Positions 8,201 to 16,051 of a DNA stretch of 64,000 bases are shown here, in pieces. A program made the translations under genes and the position numbers. A model generated the notes under the pieces. That model was not told where the DNA came from, did not search any database, and was given only the letters and a program-made list of their open reading frames with translations. Source of the DNA: an uncultured Clostridia bacterium. GTDB lineage: Bacteria; Bacillota; Clostridia; Peptostreptococcales; Anaerovoracaceae. The first letter of the stretch is position 1, and every line of letters starts with the position of its first letter. Location: NCBI GenBank assembly GCA_934278925.1, contig CAKQWJ010000008.1, positions 1 to 64,000 on the forward strand, written 5' to 3'.

Positions 8201-9250
8201 AAGACCAGCTACATCATCTTCACCGGACAGGCCAACGATGCGGCGCTGGGGGATTACACCGCCGTACACAAGCGGGCGATGCAGCTAGGCATCCCTTGCC
8301 TCACCAGCGTGGATACCGCCGGCGCCCTGGTCAATATGATTGAATCCAGATATTCGGAACAGAACACCGAGCTGGTGGACATCAACCACATGAGAGCGAC
8401 CCACCGAAATGTGTACTTTACAAAGCTCCACAGCTGCGGAAACGATTACATCGTACTGGATAACTTCGACGGAAGAATCGAGGGACCGGAGTCCCTGTGC
8501 ATCAGTCTGTGCGACCGCCACCGTTCCATCGGCGGCGACGGCATCGTCTTGGTGGAGAAGTCCCGGAAGGCGGATGTGAAGATGAGAGTCTTCTACAGCG
8601 ACGGCACGGAAGGAGATGCCTGCGGTAACGGCATCCGGTGCGGTGCAAAATACGCCTATGAGCAGGGCCTCATCGGGCGGGATATGATGACGGTAGAAAC
8701 CGTCAACGGCATCCAGAAGCTGAAGCTGTTCATGCGAGACGGATGGGTAACATCAGTAATCATGTATGTTCCGGAAGATCAGTTCCTGTACGACCGCGAT
8801 ATGGAAAAGGCGGCCGCTTCGGATGCGTGCGTTCAGGAAAAGCTGGCGGCAGCCGGAGCAACGGCCTTGAAAACCAGCCGGATTGCCGGCGGCGGACTCC
8901 ACTGCCAGATTTTCTGCGACTCCATCGATACCTTTGATATCGAGAAACTGGGACCGGAAATCGAATATTCCGACATCTTCAATGCACCGGCATGCTTCGA
9001 GTTCATCAAGGTGGTGGATGCGTCCACCATCCGCCTGAAGATCTGGGACGGCGCCAACGGTGCGGTGCTCTCCAGTGCCAGTGCGGCTTTCTGCGCCGCT
9101 CAGATGGCAGCGGAGCAGGGATTCTGCAGACGGGATAAGGAAATCACCGTGGAGACACCGGGAGGCGATATCCTGGTGAACTTCTTGGAAGGTCAGATCA
9201 GCCTGACGGCCGAAGTGTCCTTCGCCTTCAGCGGTAAATTCTGGTATTAG
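5195..9250 (+). CDS. carB: Carbamoyl-phosphate synthase large subunit fused to a DapF-like domain
   Basis: Residues 1 to about 1065 are a complete CarB: carboxyphosphate ATP-grasp half (GSGPIVIGQAAEFDYAG), oligomerisation domain, carbamoyl-phosphate ATP-grasp half (GSGPIRIGQGIEFDY) and the MGS-like allosteric domain (KLYATRGTAEAI, about 935-1060). Without any stop, residues about 1071-1351 continue as a diaminopimelate-epimerase fold: FTKLHSCGNDYIVLDN, SIGGDGIVLVE and GDACGNGIRC, whose Cys1143 matches the first catalytic cysteine. The second catalytic segment (GAGETxACGxG in the family) reads GANGAVLSSASA, so the second cysteine is replaced by about Ser1293 and the conserved Glu is lost. I therefore doubt epimerase activity. 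Met1066 could be an internal start, but it has only a poor ribosome-binding site. Confidence 0.93.
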   Translation: MPKDKSIKKVLVIGSGPIVIGQAAEFDYAGAQACRVLKEEGIDTVLVNSNPATIMTDKHLADEIYLEPLTVETVKRIIEKEKPDGLLAGLGGQTGLTIAMQLSKENWMEEHNVRLLGSNVDAIDKAEDRELFREVMEEIGEPCVPSGIAEDLQTALDIAKEIGYPVIVRPAFTLGGSGGGIAETEEELRIIAQNGLDQSPITQILVEKSIAGWKEIEFETMRDSMGNVIQICPMENLDPVGVHTGDSIVVAPTLTLADKEFQMLRSAALRIISALGIEGGCNCQFALNPNSFEYAVIEVNPRVSRSSALASKATGYPIAKVTTRIALGYTLDEIVNDVTGKTCACFEPTVDYVALKVPKWPFDKFAGSSRKLGTRMKATGEVMSIANSFEAALMKAIRGAEISLDTLNFEYQGDKTLLERIATQDDHRIFAIFEGFKTGQVTVDQVHDITKIDRWFLNKIKHLADFELELAASAKNKELPAEMYEEAKKLGYTDEAICRIAEVEEVPGMDFSYKMVDTCAAEFDAMTPYFYSTTDKECESRSFRRSGKPVIMVLGSGPIRIGQGIEFDYSSVHCVWTLREMGYDVVIVNNNPETVSTDYDTANRLYFEPLHPEDVMNIIKVEKPIGVVVAFGGQTAIKLTQFLHDNGIQILGTSAEGIDLAEDRGKFDALLEKFGISRPKGQSVTDLEGALRAAEGIGYPVLLRPSYVIGGQNMTIAGDEEDTRKYMERILENSDDNTVLVDKYMPGIELEVDVISDGEDVLIPGIMEHIEKAGIHSGDSIAVYPPFNLSDRQLRRIVDISEKLALALGTKGLVNIQYLQYNGELYVIEVNPRASRTVPYISKVSGVPMVDLASQVMLGAKLEDLGYGTGLYRTPAYVAVKVPVFSFEKLTDANSILGPEMKSTGEVLGLGRTMNEALFKGLTAAGFTVPPRKYGEEHGVMISVQKRDYPEILPIAMKLHALGMKLYATRGTAEAIRTMGIEVTQVQKAQKSTDIIDLMESGKTSYIIFTGQANDAALGDYTAVHKRAMQLGIPCLTSVDTAGALVNMIESRYSEQNTELVDINHMRATHRNVYFTKLHSCGNDYIVLDNFDGRIEGPESLCISLCDRHRSIGGDGIVLVEKSRKADVKMRVFYSDGTEGDACGNGIRCGAKYAYEQGLIGRDMMTVETVNGIQKLKLFMRDGWVTSVIMYVPEDQFLYDRDMEKAAASDACVQEKLAAAGATALKTSRIAGGGLHCQIFCDSIDTFDIEKLGPEIEYSDIFNAPACFEFIKVVDASTIRLKIWDGANGAVLSSASAAFCAAQMAAEQGFCRRDKEITVETPGGDILVNFLEGQISLTAEVSFAFSGKFWY

Positions 9251-9284
9251 TACATTAAATAAAATACGGGGAGAGATCACAGAG

Positions 9285-10766
9285 ATGGAAAAACAGCCAT
9301 GCAGTATTTTCAATGACGTTATCGGACCGGTGATGCGGGGACCGTCCAGTTCCCACGTCGCCGGCGCCGCCCGGATTGCGGATCTGGTTCGCCAGGCCAT
9401 GCCGGGCAAAATCACCCATGTCCTCTGTGATTTCGATCCCACCGGTGCCCTGGCGGCATCCCACACCGGACACGGAACGGATATGGGATTCGCCTGCGGC
9501 TTGCTGGGCATCCCCCTGTCCAACCCGGATGTGGATCGGTATGAGGCGCTGGCGGAAGATGCAGGTCTCTCCATAGAATACCGAATCCTGGAATACGGTG
9601 CGCTTCATCCGGGAAACTACCGGATTCAGGCCACCGATGACCGGGGAAATTGCAGGCATTTCGAAGCCGTCGCTCTGGGCGGCGGCATGGTTGAGATGCA
9701 GAAATACGAGGGCCACCCGATACAGGTGGGCGGCGATTATTACGAGGTTCTGATTCTGTCGGAGGCGGGCTTGGAAGAGAAGAAATTCTCCCAACCGCGG
9801 ACAGAGTCAGAACTTCGTGCGTTTCGAGAACGGGACGGTGTAAAAGAAGTGGTATATCTGAAGCCGGTGCTGCCGACGTTGTCCGGGGAGAATGCATGGG
9901 TGCCGTACCGAACGGCGGCGGAACTGCTGGCCTATGCGGAAGACCATCCCATGGAACCTTGGGAGTATGCGGCTTACTATGAAAGCTGCCGGGGCGGCAG
10001 AACCGTGGAAGAGGTTTTCCGCCAGATGGAAGAAGTTCTGGATGTGATGGAGGAATCCGTGGAAAACGGCCTGGCCGGAACCCACTATGAGGACCGGATT
10101 CTGGGCGCCCAGTCGACGCTGGTGGCGAAGGCGGAGAAGGCGGGACGGCTCCTGCCGGACGCGCCGCTGAACAGCGTGATTCGTTGCATCACTGCGGTGA
10201 TGGAATCCAAGAGTTCCATGGGACTGATTGTGGCGGCGCCCACCTGTGGGTCCTGCGGCTGCCTGCCGGGAACGATTATCGGGCTGGCGAAGGTGCTGGA
10301 ATTCTCCCGAGAGGACTGCGTGAAGGCTTTGCTGACGGCGGGTTTAATCGGCGTATTCTTCGGGGAACAGGCAACGTTCTCGGCGGAAGTGGGCGGATGC
10401 CAGGTGGAGTGCGGTGCCGCATCGGGGCTGGCGGCGGCCGGTACCGTTCAGCTCGTGGGGGGCACGATTCGGGAATGCGTGGATGCGGCCTCCATGGCGC
10501 TTCAGAACATTACGGGTCTGGCCTGCGATCCGGTGGGGAATCGTGTGGAAGTTCCTTGCCTGGGAAAAAACATCATGGCGGGAAGCAATGCCATCGCCAG
10601 CGCCAACATGATTCTATCGGGATTCGATAAAGTGGTGCCACTGGATGAGACCATTCAGGCGATTTACGACATTGGATTGTCCCTTCCGCTGGAACTTCGG
10701 TGCACCTACGGCGGCCTGGGAAAAACCAAAACCGGGCAGCGACTGTGGCAAAAAATGAACAAGTAA
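9285..10766 (+). CDS. sdaA: L-serine dehydratase, iron-sulfur dependent, single chain
   Basis: Deaminates L-serine to pyruvate and ammonia with an oxygen-labile [4Fe-4S] cluster. The 493-residue chain joins both domains that many Clostridia encode as separate beta and alpha subunits. The N-terminal domain has the GPSSSHVAG substrate motif and SHTGHGTD; the C-terminal catalytic domain has AAPTCGSCGCLPG, EVGGCQVECGAASG and LACDPVGNRVEVPCLGKN, which supply the cluster cysteines. It starts 34 nt after carB, perhaps as the last gene of that transcript. Fe-S SdaA points to anaerobic amino-acid catabolism, consistent with the asparaginase nearby. Confidence 0.94.
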   Translation: MEKQPCSIFNDVIGPVMRGPSSSHVAGAARIADLVRQAMPGKITHVLCDFDPTGALAASHTGHGTDMGFACGLLGIPLSNPDVDRYEALAEDAGLSIEYRILEYGALHPGNYRIQATDDRGNCRHFEAVALGGGMVEMQKYEGHPIQVGGDYYEVLILSEAGLEEKKFSQPRTESELRAFRERDGVKEVVYLKPVLPTLSGENAWVPYRTAAELLAYAEDHPMEPWEYAAYYESCRGGRTVEEVFRQMEEVLDVMEESVENGLAGTHYEDRILGAQSTLVAKAEKAGRLLPDAPLNSVIRCITAVMESKSSMGLIVAAPTCGSCGCLPGTIIGLAKVLEFSREDCVKALLTAGLIGVFFGEQATFSAEVGGCQVECGAASGLAAAGTVQLVGGTIRECVDAASMALQNITGLACDPVGNRVEVPCLGKNIMAGSNAIASANMILSGFDKVVPLDETIQAIYDIGLSLPLELRCTYGGLGKTKTGQRLWQKMNK

Positions 10767-10904
10767 TGTGATAATTACTAAACAAACGACAAAAAGTTAT
10801 TATATTAACACAAAAATCCATAGAAATCCTTTCGGAAATGGTTTATACTATAGTCGATGAAAAGATGATTGTATAGGGCATATTTGTCCGGGAAGGAGTA
10901 ATCT

Positions 10905-11705
10905 ATGGGTTTTTTAGTTGGAAAAACAGCGATTATTACTGGAGGCGGCCGCGCCACACTCAGTGACGGAAGCTGCGGCTCTATTGGATATGGAATTGCT
11001 ACCGCATATGCGAAAGAAGGGGCGAACCTGGTTATCACCGGAAGAAACGTGAAAAAGCTGGAGGCAGCCAAGGAAGAGCTGGAAAGACTGTACGGAATCA
11101 AGGTGCTTCCGGTTCAGGCAGACGTCAGCGCCGGTGCAGATAATGAAGCTACCGTTCAGAATGTAATCGACAAGGCGATGGAAGAATTCGGCAGAATCGA
11201 CGTACTGATTAACAATGCACAGGCCTCCGCGTCCGGTGTTACCCTGGCGGACCACACCACGGAGCAGTTCGACCTGGCACTGTATTCCGGACTGTATGCC
11301 GCATTCTATTATATGAAGGCGTGCTACCCGCACCTGAAAGAAACCAAGGGTTCCGTTATCAACTTTGCTTCCGGCGCCGGCCTGTTCGGTAACTACGGAC
11401 AGTGTGCATACGCAGCGGCAAAAGAAGGCATTCGGGGATTGACCCGCGTTGCCGCAACGGAATGGGGTCCGGATGGAATCAACGTGAACATCGTGTGCCC
11501 GCTGGCATGGACGGCTCAGCTGGAGAAGTTCAAAGAGACCTATCCGGAAGCGTTCGAGGCGAATGTAAAGATGCCGCCGGCAGGCCATTACGGCGACGTA
11601 GAGAAAGAAATCGGTCGTGCCTGCGTACAGCTGGCTTCGCCGGACTTCAAGTTCATGAGCGGCGAGACCATCACACTGGAAGGCGGAATGGGCCTGAGAC
11701 CGTAA
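10905..11705 (+). CDS. Short-chain dehydrogenase/reductase
   Basis: NAD(P)-dependent oxidoreductase of the classical SDR family, 266 residues, cytosolic. The Rossmann start TGGGRA is followed by an inserted ATLSDGSCG stretch before SIGYGIA, longer than the usual TGxxxGIG. Further marks are the NNA structural motif (as NNAQ, not NNAG), a catalytic serine in NFASGAG, YAAAKEG (YxxxK) and the C-terminal LEGGMGL. TGRN after the second strand suggests NADP preference, which is an inference. The substrate is unknown; hydroxysteroid, 3-oxoacyl and polyol dehydrogenases all share these features. An AAGGAG site precedes the ATG and a T-rich terminator follows. Confidence 0.85.
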   Translation: MGFLVGKTAIITGGGRATLSDGSCGSIGYGIATAYAKEGANLVITGRNVKKLEAAKEELERLYGIKVLPVQADVSAGADNEATVQNVIDKAMEEFGRIDVLINNAQASASGVTLADHTTEQFDLALYSGLYAAFYYMKACYPHLKETKGSVINFASGAGLFGNYGQCAYAAAKEGIRGLTRVAATEWGPDGINVNIVCPLAWTAQLEKFKETYPEAFEANVKMPPAGHYGDVEKEIGRACVQLASPDFKFMSGETITLEGGMGLRP

Positions 11706-11713
11706 GATACGAT

Positions 11714-11780
11714 AAACCTGTACCGGGGAGTAATCGCTTAAAGTTTGCTTTCCGGATGCAGGTTTTTCTTTTTTTTTGGA
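11714..11780 (+). terminator. Terminator of the dehydrogenase gene
   Basis: AAACCTG and an inner CCGG pair with CCGG and CAGGTTT (11759-11765) across a long loop, followed by an extended T-rich tract. Confidence 0.7.
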
Positions 11781-11855
11781 CAGTGGACAAACTGAGATAA
11801 CCACAATGCGTCCATTTGATAATTAGGATTTACTAAGTGAATATAATAAAATGAG

Positions 11856-12180
11856 CCTAGAATTCTAGGATGACTTCACGCTATTTTTACGAGTTATGCT
11901 AATCAGCGTGAATATTTTTTTTGTAATACACGGTTTCGCCATGCAATTTTCTTCGTGCGAACCATCGTTTTAAAAGAGTTCACGCTTTGTGGAAGAAATC
12001 CTCATTTTGGCGTGAATCGCCAGTGACAATCCGTCGTTCCAAAATTAGAATCTTGTAAAAGCAGCGAATTGCGTTCACGCTGAAACCATGTTATCCGCCA
12101 AAAAGCGTGAACTGCCTTCAATTTTCTAGACACATGAGATTGTACGCATAGTATTTAGATAATACAATTAGAATCACGCT
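11856..12180. repeat. Array of spaced inverted TTCACGCT/AGCGTGAA boxes in a gene-free gap
   Basis: Gap of 557 nt between convergent genes, A+T-rich and without a credible ORF. It holds three copies of TTCACGCT - exactly 22 nt - (A/G)GCGTGAA, at 11875-11912, 11979-12016 and 12074-12111, plus a lone fourth left box ATCACGCT at 12173-12180. Left boxes start 104, 95 and 99 nt apart. The 22-nt middles and the 57-66-nt spacers are not similar to each other. A perfect 14-bp palindrome CCTAGAATTCTAGG (11856-11869) sits six bases before the first box. Both flanking genes end here, so these are not ordinary promoters. As RNA each unit would be an 8-bp stem with a 22-nt loop; as DNA it gives paired half-sites about three helical turns apart. 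Confidence 0.8.
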
Positions 12181-12202
12181 TTTGACCCGGAAAAGAAAAT
12201 AC

Positions 12203-12235
12203 TAAAAAAGTGGGACACCCATTACGTTGTCCCAC
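12203..12235 (-). terminator. Terminator of the UPF0210 operon
   Basis: On the minus strand GTGGGACA pairs with TGTCCCAC (12210-12217 with 12228-12235) and is followed by a T-run (plus strand AAAAAA). It closes the leftward operon. Confidence 0.9.
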
Positions 12236-12262
12236 AATTATTCATGAAGCGCTTATATTTTA

Positions 12263-13624
12263 TTAGTTCTTCAAGCTCTGCAGCGGAGCCGGAATCCGTC
12301 CGCCGCGGCGAATCATTTTTGCCGGGGAAGGATTCTTCAGATCCATTACCGGACCGTAGCCCAGCAGACCGCCGAAGTTCAGTTCCTCGCCACTCTTCAG
12401 GCCGATGGCCGGGATGACACGAACGGCGGTGGTTTTGCTGTTCACCATACCGATGGCCGCCTCGTCGGCGATGATGGCAGAGATGGTTTCCGGAGTGGTA
12501 TCTCCCGGAATCACGATCATGTCCAGACCTACGGAGCATACCGCGGTCATGGCTTCCAGCTTCTCCAGAACCAGGTTTCCGTTGCGAGCAGCGGCAATCA
12601 TGCCCTCATCCTCGCTCACCGGGATGAATGCGCCGGAGAGTCCGCCCACGCTGGAGGAAGCCATTACGCCGCCTTTTTTAACCGCATCGTTGAGCATGGC
12701 CAGTGCGGCGGTGGTACCGTGAGTACCGCACTGCTCCAGTCCGATTTCTTCCAGAATGCGGGCAACGGAATCGCCGATTGCCGGGGTCGGAGCCAGGGAC
12801 AGGTCCACGATTCCGAACGGTACGCCCAGCATGGCAGCCGCTTCGGAACCCACCAGCTGGCCGACACGGGTAATCTTAAATGCTGTTTTTTTAATGGTTT
12901 CTGCCACCTCGTTCAGCGGAGCATCGTCCGGAAGGTCGTGTAGCACGGACCGAACCACGCCCGGACCGGATACGCCGACGCTGAGGACGGAATCCGCTTC
13001 GCCCACGCCGTGGAAAGCACCGGCCATGAACGGGTTATCCTCTACCGCGTTGCAGAATACCACCAGCTTGGCAGCGCCCATGCACTGGTTGTCTTTGGTG
13101 AGGAGTGCGGCTTTCTGAACCTGCCGGCCCATCAGGGCAACGGCGTCCATGTTGATGCCGGCCTTGGTGGAGCCGATATTTACCGAGGAGCACACCAGCT
13201 GGGTTTCGGCCAAAGCCTGCGGGATGGATTCAATCAGTTCCCGGTCGCCGGCGCTGAAGCCCTTCTGGACCAGTGCGGAATATCCGCCGATAAAATCAAT
13301 TCCGACAGTATGAGCTGCCCGATCCAGCGTACGTGCGTATTTCACCGGGTCGCCACCGGATACACCGGCCAGCATGGCAATCGGTGTAACGGAAACTCGC
13401 TTGTTCACAATTGGAATTCCGTACTTTCCGGTAATCTTTTCGCCGGTTTCCACCAGGTGCTCCGCTTTTCTGCAGATCTTTTCGTAGATCTTCTCGCAGG
13501 AGCGGTCGATGTCGCTGTCCGCACAGTCCAGCAGAGAGATGCCCATGGTGGTGGTACGGACATCCAGGTTTTTGTCTCGAATCATGGAAATGGTTTCCAA
13601 GATATCGCCAATATCGTTATACAT
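12263..13624 (-). CDS. UPF0210 (DUF711, PFL-family) protein
   Basis: Conserved 453-residue cytosolic protein of the UPF0210 family, historically annotated as PFL-like from a distant structural resemblance. The reaction is not established. Visible conserved stretches include TTTMGISLLDCAD, KRVSVTPIAMLAG, GVSGPGVV, VDLSLAPTPAIGDSVA and, at the C-terminus, GYGPVMDL with a basic IRRGGRIPAP. It is 17 nt behind the small ACT protein and in the same transcript. That pairing recurs across Firmicutes and archaea, which implies that the ACT protein senses a small ligand for this partner. No signal peptide or membrane segment is present. Confidence 0.9.
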   Translation of the reverse strand: MYNDIGDILETISMIRDKNLDVRTTTMGISLLDCADSDIDRSCEKIYEKICRKAEHLVETGEKITGKYGIPIVNKRVSVTPIAMLAGVSGGDPVKYARTLDRAAHTVGIDFIGGYSALVQKGFSAGDRELIESIPQALAETQLVCSSVNIGSTKAGINMDAVALMGRQVQKAALLTKDNQCMGAAKLVVFCNAVEDNPFMAGAFHGVGEADSVLSVGVSGPGVVRSVLHDLPDDAPLNEVAETIKKTAFKITRVGQLVGSEAAAMLGVPFGIVDLSLAPTPAIGDSVARILEEIGLEQCGTHGTTAALAMLNDAVKKGGVMASSSVGGLSGAFIPVSEDEGMIAAARNGNLVLEKLEAMTAVCSVGLDMIVIPGDTTPETISAIIADEAAIGMVNSKTTAVRVIPAIGLKSGEELNFGGLLGYGPVMDLKNPSPAKMIRRGGRIPAPLQSLKN

Positions 13625-13641
13625 GCTTGTTCTCCCTTCTG

Positions 13642-13914
13642 CTAAATCCGATGCATGGAATTGAAAATGTTTTCATGCATTACGTGAACGTCCATTGTCG
13701 GGAGTTCCTTTATAATTGCATCTTGGAGCTCAGCAATTGTTACATTCATCTGTTCGACACTAATCACCATCATCATGGTGAAGAAGTCCTGCTTTACGGA
13801 CTGGGTCATCTCGATGACGCTGGCGTTGGCGTTGGCACAGCAAGCGGAGACGGAGGCCAGAATGCCCACCTTATCTCTGCCGGTGACGGTTACCACAGCT
13901 TTCTCTCTATCCAT
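13642..13914 (-). CDS. ACT-domain protein, UPF0237 family
   Basis: A 90-residue stand-alone ACT domain beginning KAVVTVTGRDKVGILASVSACCANANASVIEM, with the beta-alpha-beta glycine turn (GRDKVGI) that binds amino acids or similar small ligands in ACT regulators. The second half, FFTMMMVISVEQMNVTIAEL, is the matching repeat strand. It overlaps the upstream radical SAM gene by 8 nt and precedes UPF0210, so it is probably translated together with both. The ligand is not known. Confidence 0.9.
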   Translation of the reverse strand: MDREKAVVTVTGRDKVGILASVSACCANANASVIEMTQSVKQDFFTMMMVISVEQMNVTIAELQDAIIKELPTMDVHVMHENIFNSMHRI

Positions 13915-14977
13915 TGTTCTCCTCCTTTGCAGATACCCGGAATTGTCCGTCGGTCAGGCTGTCGTCCCGACGAAAGCGGAAATTGAATTCCGGAAATTTA
14001 TGGGTGAAATATTTTTTGTTGTCGGCTTCGTTACCTACCATATTAGAATACCATTTTCCGTTGGAAAAAACATCAATTTTCTGTTTGTTTTCTGTCAAAG
14101 AATCACCGGAAGCGTTGAGTTCCAATCGGTTCAGCAGCGGCTCGATGCGTTCCCGTGCAATTGCCCCCTCCACCAGCTGGCGAAAGGCCGGGTGGTAGGT
14201 CCCGCCATTAATGGCTCCGCCGTCACCGATGAGCTCCGTGCTCTTCAGCCCCACTCGCATAATGGTGATGCCGGCCGCCTCCAGAATTTTGTACATTTCT
14301 TTTGTGCGAAGAACGGCCTCCTCTCGGCTCAGCGGGATGTACGTGCCCTGCCGATATTCTTCATAGAGATCCGTTTCGTCCAGAACGATGGTGGGATACA
14401 GGCGCGCCAGCTGCGGCCGCAGACGGGCGGTTTCCCGTGCGGAATAGAGGCACTTCTCCATCGTATCGCCGGGCAGTCCGATCATCAGCTGAATTCCAAG
14501 CTCGAAGCCGCAGTCTTGAATCAGCGAAACGGCGTCGTAGACCTGCTGTACCGTATGGCCTCGGCGGCTTTGTCGAAGCACATCCTCGTCGAAAGACTGC
14601 ACGCCAAGCTCGATGGTATCCACAGAATATTCTTTCAGGTTGTCCAGAATCTCCGGGGTGATGTAGTCCGGTCGGGTGGACAGATGAATTTTCTGAATTG
14701 CCCCCGCCCGCTTGTATTCCCGCGCCACTTCCAGGTAGGCCCGCTGCTCTTTCAACGGAATCCCCGTAAAACTCCCGCCGTAGAATGCGGCTTCCACCAC
14801 CGGAACGTCTTGCAGCGTTGTGAGCCAGGTGCGAATGGTGGTTCGTACGTCATCCGGCGTGACTGCTTCCGAGCGTGCGGTGATTTTCCGCTGATTGCAG
14901 AAGATGCAGTCGTTGGGGCACCCTTTGTGGGGGATAAAAACAGGAATGATGGCGTGCTTCTTGTTCCGGCTAGCCAA
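13907..14977 (-). CDS. Radical SAM protein, Elp3/HemN-like
   Basis: A 356-residue protein with the radical SAM cysteine triad CxxxCxxC (Cys20, Cys24, Cys27 in HKGCPNDCIFCNQ), binding a [4Fe-4S] cluster that cleaves S-adenosylmethionine. The GGSFTG and ELGVQSFDEDVL motifs resemble the Elp3/HemN subgroup. It lacks the histone-acetyltransferase domain of Elp3 and ends in an uncharacterised basic region (FPEFNFRFRRDDSLTDG). In many Clostridia such proteins are annotated only as radical SAM; the substrate is unknown, and tRNA or porphyrin-type substrates are both possible. It overlaps asparaginase by 8 nt upstream and the ACT gene by 8 nt downstream. Confidence 0.85.
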   Translation of the reverse strand: MASRNKKHAIIPVFIPHKGCPNDCIFCNQRKITARSEAVTPDDVRTTIRTWLTTLQDVPVVEAAFYGGSFTGIPLKEQRAYLEVAREYKRAGAIQKIHLSTRPDYITPEILDNLKEYSVDTIELGVQSFDEDVLRQSRRGHTVQQVYDAVSLIQDCGFELGIQLMIGLPGDTMEKCLYSARETARLRPQLARLYPTIVLDETDLYEEYRQGTYIPLSREEAVLRTKEMYKILEAAGITIMRVGLKSTELIGDGGAINGGTYHPAFRQLVEGAIARERIEPLLNRLELNASGDSLTENKQKIDVFSNGKWYSNMVGNEADNKKYFTHKFPEFNFRFRRDDSLTDGQFRVSAKEENNG

Positions 14978-15983
14978 TGGTCAGCTCTCCCCGCAGGTCC
15001 GATTCTACCCAGTCCCGAACCTCACCGGCGTTGAAGCCCTTGCTGAACAGGTACTGGAGCTTGGTGACCGTGGCCTCGGTGGTCATATTGCTGCCGCTGG
15101 CGGCGCCGGCCCGGGCCAGTTCGGAGCTGGTCTCATAGGTGCCCAGACGAACGGTTCCCTGCATGCACTGCGTGCATACCACCACGGCGGTATCGTTTTC
15201 GATGGCCTTGCTGATGAGCGGCGGAAGCTCCGAATCGTAGTTCGGAATGTTTCCGGTGCCGAAGGTTTCCAGAACCAGGGCCCGAAGGTCCTTGTTCACG
15301 ATTGGCGCAAAGAGATCGAAGTGAATTCCCGGGAACAATTTGATGACACCGATGGATGTGGGTTTCATCTCCGTTACCCGGAACGGTTCCTTTGGCTCCG
15401 GCAGGAAGCGGTTCGGGAAGTATTCGATGTCGATGCCGGCTTTGGCCAGTACCGGGTAGTTCGGGGAGGAGAATGCAATCAGTCCGTCCGCAGAGGTTTT
15501 GACCGCACGGTTTCCCCGAATTAGATGGTTGCCGAAATACAGGCATACCTCGTGGATGTCGCTGTTGGCCGCAATCATCAGGGAGGTAATCAGATTGTCC
15601 CGACCGTCGGAACGGAGTTCGTACAGGGGAATCTGGGAACCGGTGAAGATGACCGGTTTCTTCAGACCTTCCAGCATGAAGGACAGGGCAGAGGCGCTGT
15701 AGGCCATGGTGTCGGTGCCGTGGAGAATGACGAAACCGTCATAGCGCTCGTAGTTCTCCTTAATGGTGTTGGCCATCTGGTTCCACTGTACGTAGGTGAT
15801 GTTGGACGAATCCAGAAGCGGATCGTACTCGATGAGATCCCATTTCGGCATGGCATCGGAGTACAGATCTCGAATTTTCTTCAGTTCGCCGGAAAAGTAT
15901 CCTTCCTTCGGTTGGTAGCCGTCCTGGGTCGGCACCATGCCGATGGTGCCGCCGGTGTAAATAATACAGACTCTTTTGTTCAT
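14970..15983 (-). CDS. ansA: L-asparaginase, type I (cytosolic)
   Basis: Hydrolyses L-asparagine to aspartate and ammonia. The 337-residue chain carries the nucleophilic threonine motif YTGGTIG (Thr13) and the second catalytic motif HGTDTMAY, followed by IFTGSQIPL. With no signal peptide it fits the cytosolic AnsA type. The ATG at 15983 is chosen because GGAGG lies just upstream; an in-frame extension of seven residues has no such site. It is the first gene of a four-gene leftward operon with overlapping junctions. With the serine dehydratase and transporters elsewhere, it fits an amino-acid-fermenting lifestyle, which is an inference. Confidence 0.95.
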   Translation of the reverse strand: MNKRVCIIYTGGTIGMVPTQDGYQPKEGYFSGELKKIRDLYSDAMPKWDLIEYDPLLDSSNITYVQWNQMANTIKENYERYDGFVILHGTDTMAYSASALSFMLEGLKKPVIFTGSQIPLYELRSDGRDNLITSLMIAANSDIHEVCLYFGNHLIRGNRAVKTSADGLIAFSSPNYPVLAKAGIDIEYFPNRFLPEPKEPFRVTEMKPTSIGVIKLFPGIHFDLFAPIVNKDLRALVLETFGTGNIPNYDSELPPLISKAIENDTAVVVCTQCMQGTVRLGTYETSSELARAGAASGSNMTTEATVTKLQYLFSKGFNAGEVRDWVESDLRGELTIG

Positions 15984-16051
15984 ACATTCCTCCCAATGCT
16001 TCACATAATTAATAAAATCGAACGAGAATAGCAGTGTGAATTATACACGGT

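Noticed and set aside
11875..12180. CRISPR-like array
   Set aside because: The repeated boxes are only 8 nt, occur in alternating orientation, and both inner and outer spacers differ in kind; no cas gene is nearby.
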